Part shown: in pieces, positions 16,388-25,465 of the stretch | Position numbering within the stretch: the first letter of the stretch is position 1 | Layout: every line of letters starts with the position of its first letter | Assembly (NCBI GenBank): GCA_963712485.1 | Contig: CAVQID010000008.1 | Span: 118,196-182,195, forward strand | Origin: JALORV01 sp963712485 | GTDB taxonomy: Bacteria > Pseudomonadota > Gammaproteobacteria > Burkholderiales > Burkholderiaceae_F | Reading direction: 5' to 3' | DNA: 64,000 nucleotides | Notes under the pieces: generated by a model | Database searches by the model: none | What the model was told of the DNA's origin: nothing | The model's input: the letters and a program-made list of their open reading frames with translations, nothing else | Translations under genes and position numbers: made by a program

Positions 16388-17514
16388 GCGCGCGCTGCCA
16401 GCAGCGCATCCGGCAAGGCGCGCAGGAATGCCGCGTTTTCTTCCGGCAGGCCCACCGTGATGCGCAGCCATTCCGGCAACCCGTAGTTCGACACCGGGCG
16501 GACGATGACCCCGCGCTTGAGCAGTTCCTGGTAGACGCGCGCGGCCGGTCCCACCTTTACGAGCACGAAATTGCCGACGCTGGGCACGTATTCGAGCTTC
16601 AGCGCGTTGAAGGCTTCCGTCAGCTGCTGCATGCCGCGCAGATTGAGCTCGTAACTGCGCGCGACGAAGTTCTCGTCGGCAAGCGCCGCGACCGCAGCCG
16701 CCTGGGCCACGCTGTTGACATTGAAGGGCTGGCGCACGCGGTTCAGCAGATCCGTGAATTCGCGCTGAGCGAGTCCGTAGCCGACGCGCAACCCGGCCAG
16801 CCCGAATGCCTTCGAAAACGTGCGCGAAACCAGGACGTTCGGATAACGCCGCACCCAGGCCGTGCTGTCGACCCGCAGTTGCGGCGGCAGGTATTCGTTG
16901 TAGGCCTCGTCGAGGACCACCACGACATGCGCCGGCACACTCGACAAAAACGCGTCGATCGCCTCCGCCTTCAGGTGTGTGCCGGTGGGATTGTTCGGAT
17001 TGGCTACATATATAAGTGCGGTGTCGTCGGCGACTGCGGCAAGCATCGCGTCGAGATCGTGGCCGAGCTGCCGGGCGGGAACCACGATGGCACGCGCACC
17101 ACGGGCCTGCGTCGCCAGCGCATACACGGCAAACGAGTGCTGGGCGTAGATGCAGCTGCGCCCCGGCGCGAGCGTCGCTGCCGCGGCGAGCTCCAGGATG
17201 TCGTTGCTGCCGTTACCCAGCGTGATCCAGTCCATCGGCACGCCGTAGCGCGCGGCGAGCGCGGCCTTGAGCTCGAAGCCGTTGGAATCCGGATAGCGTC
17301 CGATGTCTTCAACCGCGGCCGCCATCGCCTTCTTGGCGGACTCCGGCACGCCCAGCGGATTCTCATTGGATGCAAGCTTGACGATCGTGGCCGGGTCGAG
17401 CCCATGCTCGCGCGCCAGCTCTTCGATCGGCTTGCCCGCCTGGTACGGCGCGATCGCGCGCACATGCTCCAGCGGACCTGGCACCGTCTGCGCGCCCTTC
17501 GGCACTGCCGCCAT
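16384..17514 (-). CDS. hisC: Histidinol-phosphate aminotransferase (HisC2 type)
   Basis: A 376-residue class I/II PLP aminotransferase. The N-terminal YQAGKPIEELAREHG, the LASNENPLGVP segment and the PLP lysine in RTFSKAFGLAGLR (about residue 234) are clear. Located between pheA and tyrA, this paralogue is thought to transaminate aromatic keto acids (phenylpyruvate or prephenate) as well as imidazole acetol phosphate. A GGAGG site lies seven bases before the ATG. The frame is intact, unlike pheA just upstream. Confidence 0.93.
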   Translation of the reverse strand: MAAVPKGAQTVPGPLEHVRAIAPYQAGKPIEELAREHGLDPATIVKLASNENPLGVPESAKKAMAAAVEDIGRYPDSNGFELKAALAARYGVPMDWITLGNGSNDILELAAAATLAPGRSCIYAQHSFAVYALATQARGARAIVVPARQLGHDLDAMLAAVADDTALIYVANPNNPTGTHLKAEAIDAFLSSVPAHVVVVLDEAYNEYLPPQLRVDSTAWVRRYPNVLVSRTFSKAFGLAGLRVGYGLAQREFTDLLNRVRQPFNVNSVAQAAAVAALADENFVARSYELNLRGMQQLTEAFNALKLEYVPSVGNFVLVKVGPAARVYQELLKRGVIVRPVSNYGLPEWLRITVGLPEENAAFLRALPDALLAARA

Positions 17515-17563
17515 GACCGTCTCCTCCGCCTATCGCTCGGCCGGGTAGGAACCCAGGCACTTG

Positions 17564-18623
17564 TCAGAACGCACACGCCTGTTGCAGTTCGGCCAGTGCG
17601 GTTGCCACCTTGCGATCGGCCAGGTGCCCTTCGACATCGACGTAGAAGTAGTACTCCCATGTGCCCTACTCGGGCCGGACGCGACTCGAATCGCGTCATC
17701 GACACGCCGTGGCGCGACAACGGCTCGAGCATGTGGAACACGGCCCCCGCCTTGTTCGGCACCGACAGGATCAGCGAGGTCTTGTCGTGTCCCGGCAGAT
17801 CGGACGGCCGTGTCGCCTGCTTGCCCAGCACGGCGAAGCGCGTACGGTTGTTCGGGTCGTCCTGGATGTGACTGGCGACCGCGATCAGCTGGTAGTGCTG
17901 GCGGCGCGGTCGCCCGCGATCGCCGCAATGGTCGGATCTTCAGCGGCCTGCCGCGCGCCCTCGGCGTTGCTGGCCACCGCGCGGCGCTCAATCGACGGGT
18001 AGTGCTGCGCCAGCCAACCGGCGCACTGCGCGAGCGCCTGCGAGTGTGCGCAGATGCAGCGCAGCGCCATCCATGGAGCCGCCGCGCGTCAGCAGGCTGT
18101 GATCGACGGCCAGTGACAGTTCGGCCATCAGCTTGAGCGGTGTTGCCAGCAGAAGATCGAGCGTGCGGCTGACCGCCCCCTCGGTGGAGTTTTCGAGCGG
18201 CACGATGCCGACGTCGGCGCTGCCCGCCTCGGTCGCGCGGAACACCTCGTCGAGCGTCGCGCACGGCAACCCGGTCACGCTGGTGCCGAACTGGCGATGC
18301 ATGGCCGTTTCAGAGAACGTGCCGGCGGGGCCGAGAAACGCGACCGTCAGCGGCCGCTCGAGTGCGCGGCAGGCCGACATGATTTCGCGGAACACATTGG
18401 CGAGCGCGTCAGCCGTGAGCGGGCCGCTCGATACAGTCGTTACCTTGCGCAGCACCTCGGCTTCACGCTCCGTGCGCAGCACCGGAGCATCGGCCTCGCC
18501 CTTGACCCGGCCCACCTCGCTGGCGAGCCGGGCGCGTTCATTGAGCAATTCCACCAGTTGTGCATCCACGCGATCGATCGCCTCGCGCAGCGGCTGCAGT
18601 CGTTGGTCGATCGATCCCGGCAT
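17564..18623 (-). pseudogene. pheA: Bifunctional chorismate mutase / prephenate dehydratase with three frameshifts
   Basis: The intact product would convert chorismate to prephenate and on to phenylpyruvate. Residues 1-90 form an AroQ mutase domain (LREAIDRVDAQLVELLNER), followed by a dehydratase domain (VAFLGPAGTFSE, VPLENSTEGAV). The frame breaks near 18067 (one extra base), 17896 (one base missing) and 17664-17666 (one extra base). Joining the pieces recovers the TRF-like substrate site (NRTRFAVLG), the ACT regulatory ESRPAR motif and the C-terminus LQQACAF before TGA. AGGA six bases before the ATG marks the start. No other stops or gaps are present, so the lesions are recent or are sequence errors. 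Confidence 0.85.
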
Positions 18624-18632
18624 GGTCAGTCC

Positions 18633-18735
18633 TCAGCCGTGGCGGCGCTCGAAGTCACGCGCGGAATCGACGAGCGTCCGCATACTGGCCCATGGCATCG
18701 CGTTGTAGATCGACGCGCATGCCGCCGACAGTCAG
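18633..18735 (-). pseudogene. serC: 3' remnant of phosphoserine aminotransferase gene
   Basis: Immediately before pheA, the minus strand encodes SIYNAMP...TLVDSARDFERRHG and a stop, the conserved C-terminus of SerC. Just upstream in another frame is LTVGGMR, which precedes ASIYNAMP in SerC; two bases appear to be missing between them. The remaining ~320 codons are absent, because gyrA ends only 42 bases further upstream. gyrA-serC-pheA is the conserved order, so a deletion within this locus or an assembly collapse has removed nearly all of the gene. The serC-pheA spacing (9 bp) is preserved. Confidence 0.82.
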
Positions 18736-18777
18736 CGAAAGGGAAACTGTCGATTGGCGCCACGGGAACGTTGCTGC

Positions 18778-21405
18778 TCAACCTTCGCCCACCGGCGGCT
18801 CGCCGGTCGCGGCGCTGTCCGGTTCCGTTTCGGCGCCAGGCTCGTGACCGTTGCCGTTTTCGCTGTCCCGCTCCACCACTCGCTGCAGGCCTGACAGCGA
18901 CGTGCCGTCGTCGAGAGCGATCAGCGTCACGCCCTGCGTCGCACGACCCATTTCCCGGATCTCCGCGACACGGGTGCGGATCAGCACGCCACCGGTCGTG
19001 ATCAGCATCACCTCGTCGTCGCCCCGCACCAGCGTTGCCGCAACGACCTTGCCATTGCGCTCGCTGGTGGCGATCGCGATCATCCCCTTGGTACCGCGGC
19101 CGTGCCGTGTGTACTCGAAGATCGGCGTGCGCTTGCCGTAGCCGTTTTCGGTCGCAGTCAGTACGCTCTGCTCTTCGTCTTCGGCCACCAGCATCGCGAT
19201 GACCTGCTGGCCGTCATCCAGCTGCATGCCGCGCACTCCGCGTGCAGTCCGACCCATCGGGCGCACGTCGTTCTCGTCGAAGCGCACCGCCTTGCCGGCG
19301 TCCGAAAAGAGCATGACGTCGTGTTGTCCGTCGGTGATCGCCGCACCGATTAGGTAGTCGCCCGGATCGAGATCGACGGCGATGATGCCGGCCTTGCGCG
19401 GGTTGCTGAACTCGGTGAGTGCCGTCTTCTTGACCGTGCCCATCGCGGTCGCCATGAAGACGAAGTGCTCTTCGTCGTACTGCGTGATCGGCAGGACGAC
19501 AGTGATCTTTTCGTCTTCCGCGAGCGGGAACATGTTGACGATTGGCTTGCCGCGCGCGGTGCGCGCGCCCTGCGGCACTTCCCAGACCTTCAGCCAGTAG
19601 AGCCGCCCGCGGTTCGAGAAGCACAGGATCGTGTCGTGCGTGTTCGCGATGAAGAGCTGGTCGATCCAGTCGTCCTCGCGCATCGCCGCCGCCTGCTTGC
19701 CGCGTCCACCGCGCTTCTGCGCACGGTAGTCGGCAAGCGGCTGGCTCTTGATGTACCCGGTGTGCGACAGCGTGACAACCATGTCCTCGCGCGCGATCAG
19801 GTCCTCGGTCATCAGATCCTGTGCGCTGCGGACGATTTCGGAGCGACGCACGTCGCCGAACTCGCTCTTCAGTGCGAGCAGTTCGTCGGCGATGATGTCG
19901 GTGATGCGCGAGGGCTTCGACAGGATGTCGAGCAGGTCGGTGATGGTTTCCATCACCTCGCGATACTCGTTGACGATCTTGTCCTGCTCCAGTCCCGTGA
20001 GGCGCTGCAGGCGCATCTGCAGGATCTGCTCGGCCTGCTCCTCCGACAACCGATAGAGTCCGTCATCCTGCAGGCCGTAGCGCGCGTCGAGACCGTCCGG
20101 GCGATACGACACCATGTCCTTGCCCGAACGCGTGAGCATCTCGCGCACCAGCGACGAGTCCCAGGCACGGGCCATCAACCCGGTCTTGGCCACCGGCGGC
20201 GTCGGCGCCGCCTTGATGATCGCGATGAACTCGTCGATATTGGCCAGCGCCACGGCCAGGCCCTCGAGCACGTGGCCGCGCTTGCGCGCCTCCTTGAGCT
20301 CGAACACCGTGCGCCGCGTGACCACCTCGCGCCGATGCGACAGGAACGCATCCAGCATCTGCTTGAGGTTGAGCAACCGCGGCTGGCCATCGACCAGCGC
20401 GACCATGTTGACGCCGAAGGTGTCCTGCAGCTGGGTCTGCTTGTACAGGTTGTTGAGCACGACCTCCGGCACTTCATTGCGCTTCAGTTCGAACACGACG
20501 CGCATGCCCGACTTGTCCGACTCGTCGCGGATATCCGATATGCCTTCGAGACGCTTGTCGTTCACCATTTCGGCGATGCGCTCGAGCAGCACGCGCTTGT
20601 TCACCTGGTACGGCAGTTCGTCGACGATGATCGCCTGCCGCGCGCCCTTGTCGATGTCCTCGAAGTGGGTCTTCGCGCGCATGACGACCCGGCCTCGACC
20701 GGTGCGATAGCCTTCACGTACGCCATCGAGGCCGTAGATGATTCCTGCGGTCGGAAAATCGGGCGCGGGGATCAGTTCGATGAGGTCGTCGACCGTGGTC
20801 TCCGGCCGGCGCAGCAGCGCCAGGCAACCGTTCACCACCTCGGACAGGTTGTGCGGCGGCACGTTGGTCGCCATGCCGACCGCGATGCCGGCCGATCCGT
20901 TGATCAGCAGGTTGGGAATCTTTGACGGCAGGACCGAAGGCTCGCGCTCCTTGCCGTCGTAGTTCGGGACGAAGTTGACCGTTTCCTTGTCGATGTCCGC
21001 GAGCAGTTCGGCTGCGATCTTGTCGAGCCGGCACTCGGTGTAACGCATCGCCGCGGCGTTGTCGCCGTCGATCGAGCCGAAGTTGCCCTGGCCATCGATC
21101 AGCACATAGCGCAGCGAAAAGTCCTGCGCCATGCGCACCAGCGTGTCGTAAATGGCGTTGTCGCCGTGCGGGTGGTACTTACCCATCACCTCGCCGACGA
21201 CCCGCGCGCACTTCACATAAGAGCGATTCCAGTGATTGCCGGCCTCGTGCATCGCGTACAGCACGCGTCGATGCACCGGCTTGAGGCCGTCGCGCACATC
21301 GGGCAGCGCCCGCCCCACGATCACGCTCATCGCGTAATCGAGATACGAGCGGCGCATCTCCTCTTCCAGGGAGACGGGCAGGGTTTCCTTCGCGAATTGA
21401 TCCAT
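18778..21405 (-). CDS. gyrA: DNA gyrase subunit A
   Basis: The breakage-reunion subunit of gyrase, which introduces negative supercoils. The 875-residue protein starts MDQFAKETLPVSLEEEM; an upstream in-frame ATG would add 56 unrelated residues. The catalytic Tyr122 lies in AAMRYTE. The GyrA-box QKRGGRGK and six C-terminal beta-pinwheel blades are present. The quinolone-determining segment reads HPHGDNAIYD, so residue 83 is Asn while Asp87 is kept. The acidic C-terminal tail is species-specific. It is divergent from mtaD across 219 bp that must hold both promoters. Confidence 0.97.
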   Translation of the reverse strand: MDQFAKETLPVSLEEEMRRSYLDYAMSVIVGRALPDVRDGLKPVHRRVLYAMHEAGNHWNRSYVKCARVVGEVMGKYHPHGDNAIYDTLVRMAQDFSLRYVLIDGQGNFGSIDGDNAAAMRYTECRLDKIAAELLADIDKETVNFVPNYDGKEREPSVLPSKIPNLLINGSAGIAVGMATNVPPHNLSEVVNGCLALLRRPETTVDDLIELIPAPDFPTAGIIYGLDGVREGYRTGRGRVVMRAKTHFEDIDKGARQAIIVDELPYQVNKRVLLERIAEMVNDKRLEGISDIRDESDKSGMRVVFELKRNEVPEVVLNNLYKQTQLQDTFGVNMVALVDGQPRLLNLKQMLDAFLSHRREVVTRRTVFELKEARKRGHVLEGLAVALANIDEFIAIIKAAPTPPVAKTGLMARAWDSSLVREMLTRSGKDMVSYRPDGLDARYGLQDDGLYRLSEEQAEQILQMRLQRLTGLEQDKIVNEYREVMETITDLLDILSKPSRITDIIADELLALKSEFGDVRRSEIVRSAQDLMTEDLIAREDMVVTLSHTGYIKSQPLADYRAQKRGGRGKQAAAMREDDWIDQLFIANTHDTILCFSNRGRLYWLKVWEVPQGARTARGKPIVNMFPLAEDEKITVVLPITQYDEEHFVFMATAMGTVKKTALTEFSNPRKAGIIAVDLDPGDYLIGAAITDGQHDVMLFSDAGKAVRFDENDVRPMGRTARGVRGMQLDDGQQVIAMLVAEDEEQSVLTATENGYGKRTPIFEYTRHGRGTKGMIAIATSERNGKVVAATLVRGDDEVMLITTGGVLIRTRVAEIREMGRATQGVTLIALDDGTSLSGLQRVVERDSENGNGHEPGAETEPDSAATGEPPVGEG

Positions 21406-21624
21406 CAGCGGCGCAGCCTTGAAACAAGCGAAACCTGCGGTTTCACTCGAAAGTGCAATCGAAAATTCTACCAGCGCGCGAGCCCGATTTCGCCCGCGAG
21501 GTCGCCCGCAAGCCCGCCGACGTGCCGGCGAGCACCTACTGCTGCTACTGGATAGCACGCCGCGACTCGCCAAGCCGCCGGCAATGTGATCTGATCCGCC
21601 GCCAACGCCTTAACCGCCAACGCC

Positions 21625-22974
21625 ATGGATCCCGTCGATCTGCTGATCGAGCCACGCTGGGTCGTGCCCGTCGTTCCGCGCGCCGCCGTACTGCAGGATC
21701 ACGCCGTTGCCGTGCGTGACGGCCGCATCGTTGCCGTCCTTCCGCGCGACGACGCGCACGCCGCCTATGTCGCGGCGGAGCGCGTCAGTCTGCCGACACA
21801 CGCGCTGATACCGGGCCTGGTGAACCTGCATACCCACGCGGCAATGACGCTGTTCCGCGGCATCGGTGACGACCTGCCGCTGATGCAGTGGCTCGAACAG
21901 CGGATCTGGCCGCTGGAACGAGCACTCGCGTCAGCGGAATTCGTTCACGACGGCACGCGTGTCGCCGCGATCGAGATGCTCCGATCCGGCACAACCTGCT
22001 GTTCGGACATGTACTTCTATCCGGACGCCGCCGTTCGCGCGCTGCGCAGCGTCGGAATGCGGGCCATTGCCGGCATCATCGCGATCGAGTTTCCAACCGC
22101 CTATGCGTCAGATGCCGAGGACTACCTACGCAAGGGGCTCGCTGCCCGCGACGCTTGCCGAGACGATCCGCTGGTGTCGTTCACACTGGCGCCGCACGCC
22201 CCCTACACGGTCGAAGACAGCACGCTCGCCAAGATCGGGATGCTGGCCGAGGAACTCGACCTGCCGATCCACATCCATCTGCACGAGACAGCCGGCGAAA
22301 TCGAGGAATCGTTACGCCGGCATGGCGAACGTCCGCTCGCGCGTCTGGATCGGCTGCGGTTGGTCACCGAGCGACTTATCGCGGTGCATGCGGTCCATCT
22401 GCAACCCGCCGAAATCGCGTTGCTCGCGCAGCGCGGTTCATCCGTCGCCCACTGCCCCGCGTCGAACCTGAAACTCGGCAGCGGCATCGCCCCGGTGGCC
22501 GAGTTGCTCGCGGCCGGCGTGAACGTGGGCTTCGGGACCGACGGCGCGGCGAGCAACGACCGGCTCGACATGCTGTCGGAGATGCGCCTGGCCGCCCTGC
22601 TGGCGAAAGGTGTGGGCCGCGACCCGAGCCTCCTGCCGGCGCCCGCGGCGCTCGAGGCCGCGACGCTCGGCGGCGCTCGCGCATTGGGCCTGGATCGGCG
22701 TATCGGCTCCATTGAGCCCGGAAAGGAGGCCGATCTGGCGGCATTCGATCTGGGCGAAGTCGAGACCCAGCCGGTCTATGACCCGTTGTCCCAGCTGGTT
22801 TACTCGGCAGGACGCGAGCACGCCTCGGACGTCTGGGTTGCCGGCCGACATGTGGTCAAAACGAGACATGTCGTTGCCGAAGCGCAAGGAGCCACGTCTG
22901 GCTCAACCGCGACGACCCTCCTGGCGTGGCAAAATCGCTGTCGGCAAGTGCTGCAGACGGCGGGGTTGGCGTGA
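21625..22974 (+). CDS. mtaD: TRZ/ATZ family amidohydrolase (methylthioadenosine/S-adenosylhomocysteine deaminase type)
   Basis: A 449-residue cytoplasmic metal-dependent deaminase of the amidohydrolase superfamily. The metal-binding NLHTHAAMT has H69 and H71. Later ligands are in IHLHETAGE and AHAVHL, and GFGTDGAASNDRLDM holds the catalytic Asp. SVAHCPASNLKL is typical of MTA/SAH deaminases and chlorohydrolase-like enzymes. In Burkholderiales this gene normally lies beside ubiG and gph; here ompA and a 12-kb accessory block separate them. Assignment to purine-nucleoside deamination is by family. The exact substrate is inferred. Confidence 0.88.
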   Translation: MDPVDLLIEPRWVVPVVPRAAVLQDHAVAVRDGRIVAVLPRDDAHAAYVAAERVSLPTHALIPGLVNLHTHAAMTLFRGIGDDLPLMQWLEQRIWPLERALASAEFVHDGTRVAAIEMLRSGTTCCSDMYFYPDAAVRALRSVGMRAIAGIIAIEFPTAYASDAEDYLRKGLAARDACRDDPLVSFTLAPHAPYTVEDSTLAKIGMLAEELDLPIHIHLHETAGEIEESLRRHGERPLARLDRLRLVTERLIAVHAVHLQPAEIALLAQRGSSVAHCPASNLKLGSGIAPVAELLAAGVNVGFGTDGAASNDRLDMLSEMRLAALLAKGVGRDPSLLPAPAALEAATLGGARALGLDRRIGSIEPGKEADLAAFDLGEVETQPVYDPLSQLVYSAGREHASDVWVAGRHVVKTRHVVAEAQGATSGSTATTLLAWQNRCRQVLQTAGLA

Positions 22975-23068
22975 TTCACTGCGCGCCATCATCGGCCGAT
23001 GCGGTGCGGGCCTTATCCGGCCGAGTTGGTACCCCGGTCGGTCTCCGCAATCTCGAGTGAGGAGCACT

Positions 23069-23821
23069 ATGAAGCAATTCATCAAGCTGGGCCTCGTGGC
23101 ATCGGCGCTGATGGCCATCACTGGGACGGTCTCCGCCCAGATGAAGGACGTCACCGTCGTCGATCCCAAGGAAAGCCCGTATGTCATCGACGCGCGCGGC
23201 GTTATCGTCCGCGATCCGTTCGGCCTCTGCTGGCGCACGGGCTCGTGGAGCGTCGATCGCGCCGCCAAGACGGCGATCAAGGACGCGCCATTTCCCAACT
23301 GGACGGCAGGCTGCGAGTGCGACAAGGAACTGATGGTGAAGCCGGTCTGCGAACCGCCTCCGCCGCCGCCACCGCCGCCACCGCCGCCGCCGCCACCACC
23401 GCCGCCACCGGCGCCGACGAGCGAGAAGGTCACGTTCGCGGCTGACGCCCTGTTCGATTTCGACAAGGCAGTGCTGCGTCCGGAAGGCAAGGCCAAGCTC
23501 GACGATCTCGTGTCGAAACTGGCCGGCGTGAGCCTCGAGGTCATCATCGGGGTGGGCTACACCGACCGCATCGGCAGCGATGCGTACAACCTGGCGCTGT
23601 CGCAACGCCGTGCCCAGGCGGTCAAGGACTACCTGGTGAGCAAGGGCATCGAGCCGAACCGTGTCTACACGGAAGGCAAGGGCAAGGCGAACCCGGTCAA
23701 GCAGTGTCCGGATCCGTCCGCCAAGGGCGAAGTCAGGAATCGCAAGCAACTGATCGAATGCCTGCAGCCGAACCGTCGCGTCGAGGTCGAGGTTGTTGGT
23801 ACTCGCCCCGTCAAGCGCTAG
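23069..23821 (+). CDS. ompA: OmpA-family outer-membrane/peptidoglycan-linking protein with polyproline hinge
   Basis: A 250-residue protein with a signal peptide cleaved after VSA (residue 23), a short N-terminal module holding a CWRTGSWS and a CECD cysteine pair, a run of 19 prolines at residues 96-114, and a C-terminal OmpA domain. The domain has FDFDKAVL and the peptidoglycan-binding TDRIGSDAYNLALSQRRAQAV, with Asp and Arg ligands. There is no N-terminal eight-stranded barrel, as is normal for this betaproteobacterial OmpA. GAGGAG lies six bases before the ATG, and a strong terminator follows. Conserved neighbour of gyrA and ubiG in relatives. Confidence 0.93.
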   Translation: MKQFIKLGLVASALMAITGTVSAQMKDVTVVDPKESPYVIDARGVIVRDPFGLCWRTGSWSVDRAAKTAIKDAPFPNWTAGCECDKELMVKPVCEPPPPPPPPPPPPPPPPPPPAPTSEKVTFAADALFDFDKAVLRPEGKAKLDDLVSKLAGVSLEVIIGVGYTDRIGSDAYNLALSQRRAQAVKDYLVSKGIEPNRVYTEGKGKANPVKQCPDPSAKGEVRNRKQLIECLQPNRRVEVEVVGTRPVKR

Positions 23822-23838
23822 GCGAACCCTGCGTGATC

Positions 23839-23867
23839 AAAGCCCCGCTTCGGCGGGGCTTTTTTTT
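23839..23867 (+). terminator. Rho-independent terminator after ompA
   Basis: AGCCCCGC and GCGGGGCT form an 8-bp stem around TTCG, with A residues before and a run of T residues after. It starts 18 bases past the ompA stop. Confidence 0.93.
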
Positions 23868-23901
23868 GTCATCATCCAACGCACAAGAAGAAGGAACGAA
23901 G

Positions 23902-24381
23902 ATGCGCGTCTCCCTCACAGTAAAAAGTGGGCTTCGTATTGCAATGCGGCTCGTCGCGTGCGCACTACCTGTGGCTGCCGCCGCGCAGGAAGAAGGTGGG
24001 CTCTACATCGCGGGATCCGAACACAGTTTCGAGCAGGCTGTCGATCGAGCACTCTCGCAGAACCCAAAGGGCCAGCGCTTCTTCGTCCTTGCGCTGCCGC
24101 CGAACACCAAGGTGTTGCTGCGATCGGCACCCAAACCGGCGGCTGCGTTGCGCAAACGCGTGACCACCGGTAACGGCGTGCTGCTCGTATGCCAACGCGA
24201 CATCGACAGCGGCGCGATCGACGAGTCGAAACTGGCGCCCGGGGTCGTGGCCGTTCGCGGCTTTCCACAGCCGGGAAGCAACGCCATCCCGCCGGGTGAA
24301 CGCTATTTTCCTGACGAGAACCGAGCCAACCTGCCCCAGGCGAACGAGGCGCTGAGGCGCCTGCGATCGACGTGCTCCTGA
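23902..24381 (+). CDS. Uncharacterised exported protein
   Basis: A 159-residue protein of unknown function. The N-terminus (basic, then AMRLVACALPVAAAAQ) looks like a signal peptide cleaved after residue ~30. The mature part is soluble, with GQRFFVLALPP, NGVLLVCQRDID and APGVVAVRGFPQPGS segments that suggest an alternating beta-alpha fold, weakly reminiscent of periplasmic DsrE-like proteins; this is a guess. AAGGA seven bases before the ATG supports the start. It is separated from ompA by a terminator and converges on the DUF4105 gene with a 13-bp gap. Confidence 0.65.
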   Translation: MRVSLTVKSGLRIAMRLVACALPVAAAAQEEGGLYIAGSEHSFEQAVDRALSQNPKGQRFFVLALPPNTKVLLRSAPKPAAALRKRVTTGNGVLLVCQRDIDSGAIDESKLAPGVVAVRGFPQPGSNAIPPGERYFPDENRANLPQANEALRRLRSTCS

Positions 24382-24394
24382 TCGCCGGAAGGCG

Positions 24395-25438
24395 CTACTT
24401 CGCTCTCCCGACTGGCATTCGGATGCGATCCGAGAAATCGGACGCTCCGTCCGCCGCCCGGGCCTGATCGTTGATCCTCGCCCGGCGCCGCAACTCCGCA
24501 AACGGCAAGGACGTATCAATCAGGCGTGCGTCGTAAAAATACCGGTCGATCAAGCCGTTGAGCAGATGGCGGACGTCGAATCCGCCTTCCCGGCCCGATG
24601 CGTTCGCGTAGCGGACGATGTTGACGGTGCAACTGTTGCTGAGCAGGTGATAGAACTCGGGCCTTGCCGCCAGTTCGTTGATGCGCTCGAGATAGACGAG
24701 GAACAGCTGGCGCGCGTTCTCGGGTGATGCCTGGATGCGGTAGCGGAATACCTCTTCGTCGCGGTGGTTCGTGCGCACACCGACGATGTCGCGTTCGTCA
24801 CCGACCACGTAGATCAGTTCGTACTGCCTGAACATGGACGCAATCGGCGAATAGCCCTCGCCAATCTCGGGACGCGTCTCGATGGAAATGCTGACCGGTG
24901 GCGCGTTGTCGAAATTGAAGCTGAGGAACGTGTGTCCGATGGGACCGGTCATCCAGAACGAGATATAGAAATCGATCGACGTCAGGTGCGAAAGGAAGAC
25001 CTCGCGCTCTTCATAACGGGCATCGAAGTCATCGCGCGTGCGATAAGTGAAGTTCCGTACGCCGGCGAGGCGCACCCGGTCGCCCTCCACCGTTGCAGTC
25101 GGCATCACGGCAACCTCCTTGCGCCATGGGCGGTCGTGCGAAGGGAGGATGAAACTCCACCAGACCAGGATCCCGAGAAAGGCCGCGGCGAAGGCGAGCG
25201 GCATGAGTCGCCTTCGTGTCAGCCACAGCGCCCAGATGCCGAACCCAGCAAAGCCGATTGCGAGGATTGCGCGCAGCCAGGTCCAGGGCAGGTTCGAGTA
25301 GTAAACCGCCAGCGCCGCCCAGGTGATCAGCAGCGCCTCGCCGAGTCGCCTTACCGCCTGGACGAAAGTGATGGCGAACCGCCGCAGGCGGGACCGGGCC
25401 GGCGTCGCCACCGTTGCTTCTTCGGATGTCATCGGCAT
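24395..25438 (-). CDS. DUF4105 (Lnb N-terminal periplasmic domain) membrane protein
   Basis: A 347-residue protein with three predicted N-terminal membrane helices, about residues 33-50, 56-73 and 78-97, then a periplasmic DUF4105 domain. This contains TSIDFYISFW, GHTFLSFNF and the cysteine-containing NSCTVNIVRYAN, which resembles the active-site segment of Lnb-type lipoprotein N-acyltransferases. A role in lipoprotein acylation is therefore possible but not shown. It lies 27 bp past the end of a ceramidase-like membrane protein gene on the same strand. Confidence 0.8.
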   Translation of the reverse strand: MPMTSEEATVATPARSRLRRFAITFVQAVRRLGEALLITWAALAVYYSNLPWTWLRAILAIGFAGFGIWALWLTRRRLMPLAFAAAFLGILVWWSFILPSHDRPWRKEVAVMPTATVEGDRVRLAGVRNFTYRTRDDFDARYEEREVFLSHLTSIDFYISFWMTGPIGHTFLSFNFDNAPPVSISIETRPEIGEGYSPIASMFRQYELIYVVGDERDIVGVRTNHRDEEVFRYRIQASPENARQLFLVYLERINELAARPEFYHLLSNSCTVNIVRYANASGREGGFDVRHLLNGLIDRYFYDARLIDTSLPFAELRRRARINDQARAADGASDFSDRIRMPVGRAK

Positions 25439-25465
25439 ACGTGCGTGAACGGGTCCGCGGCGACC

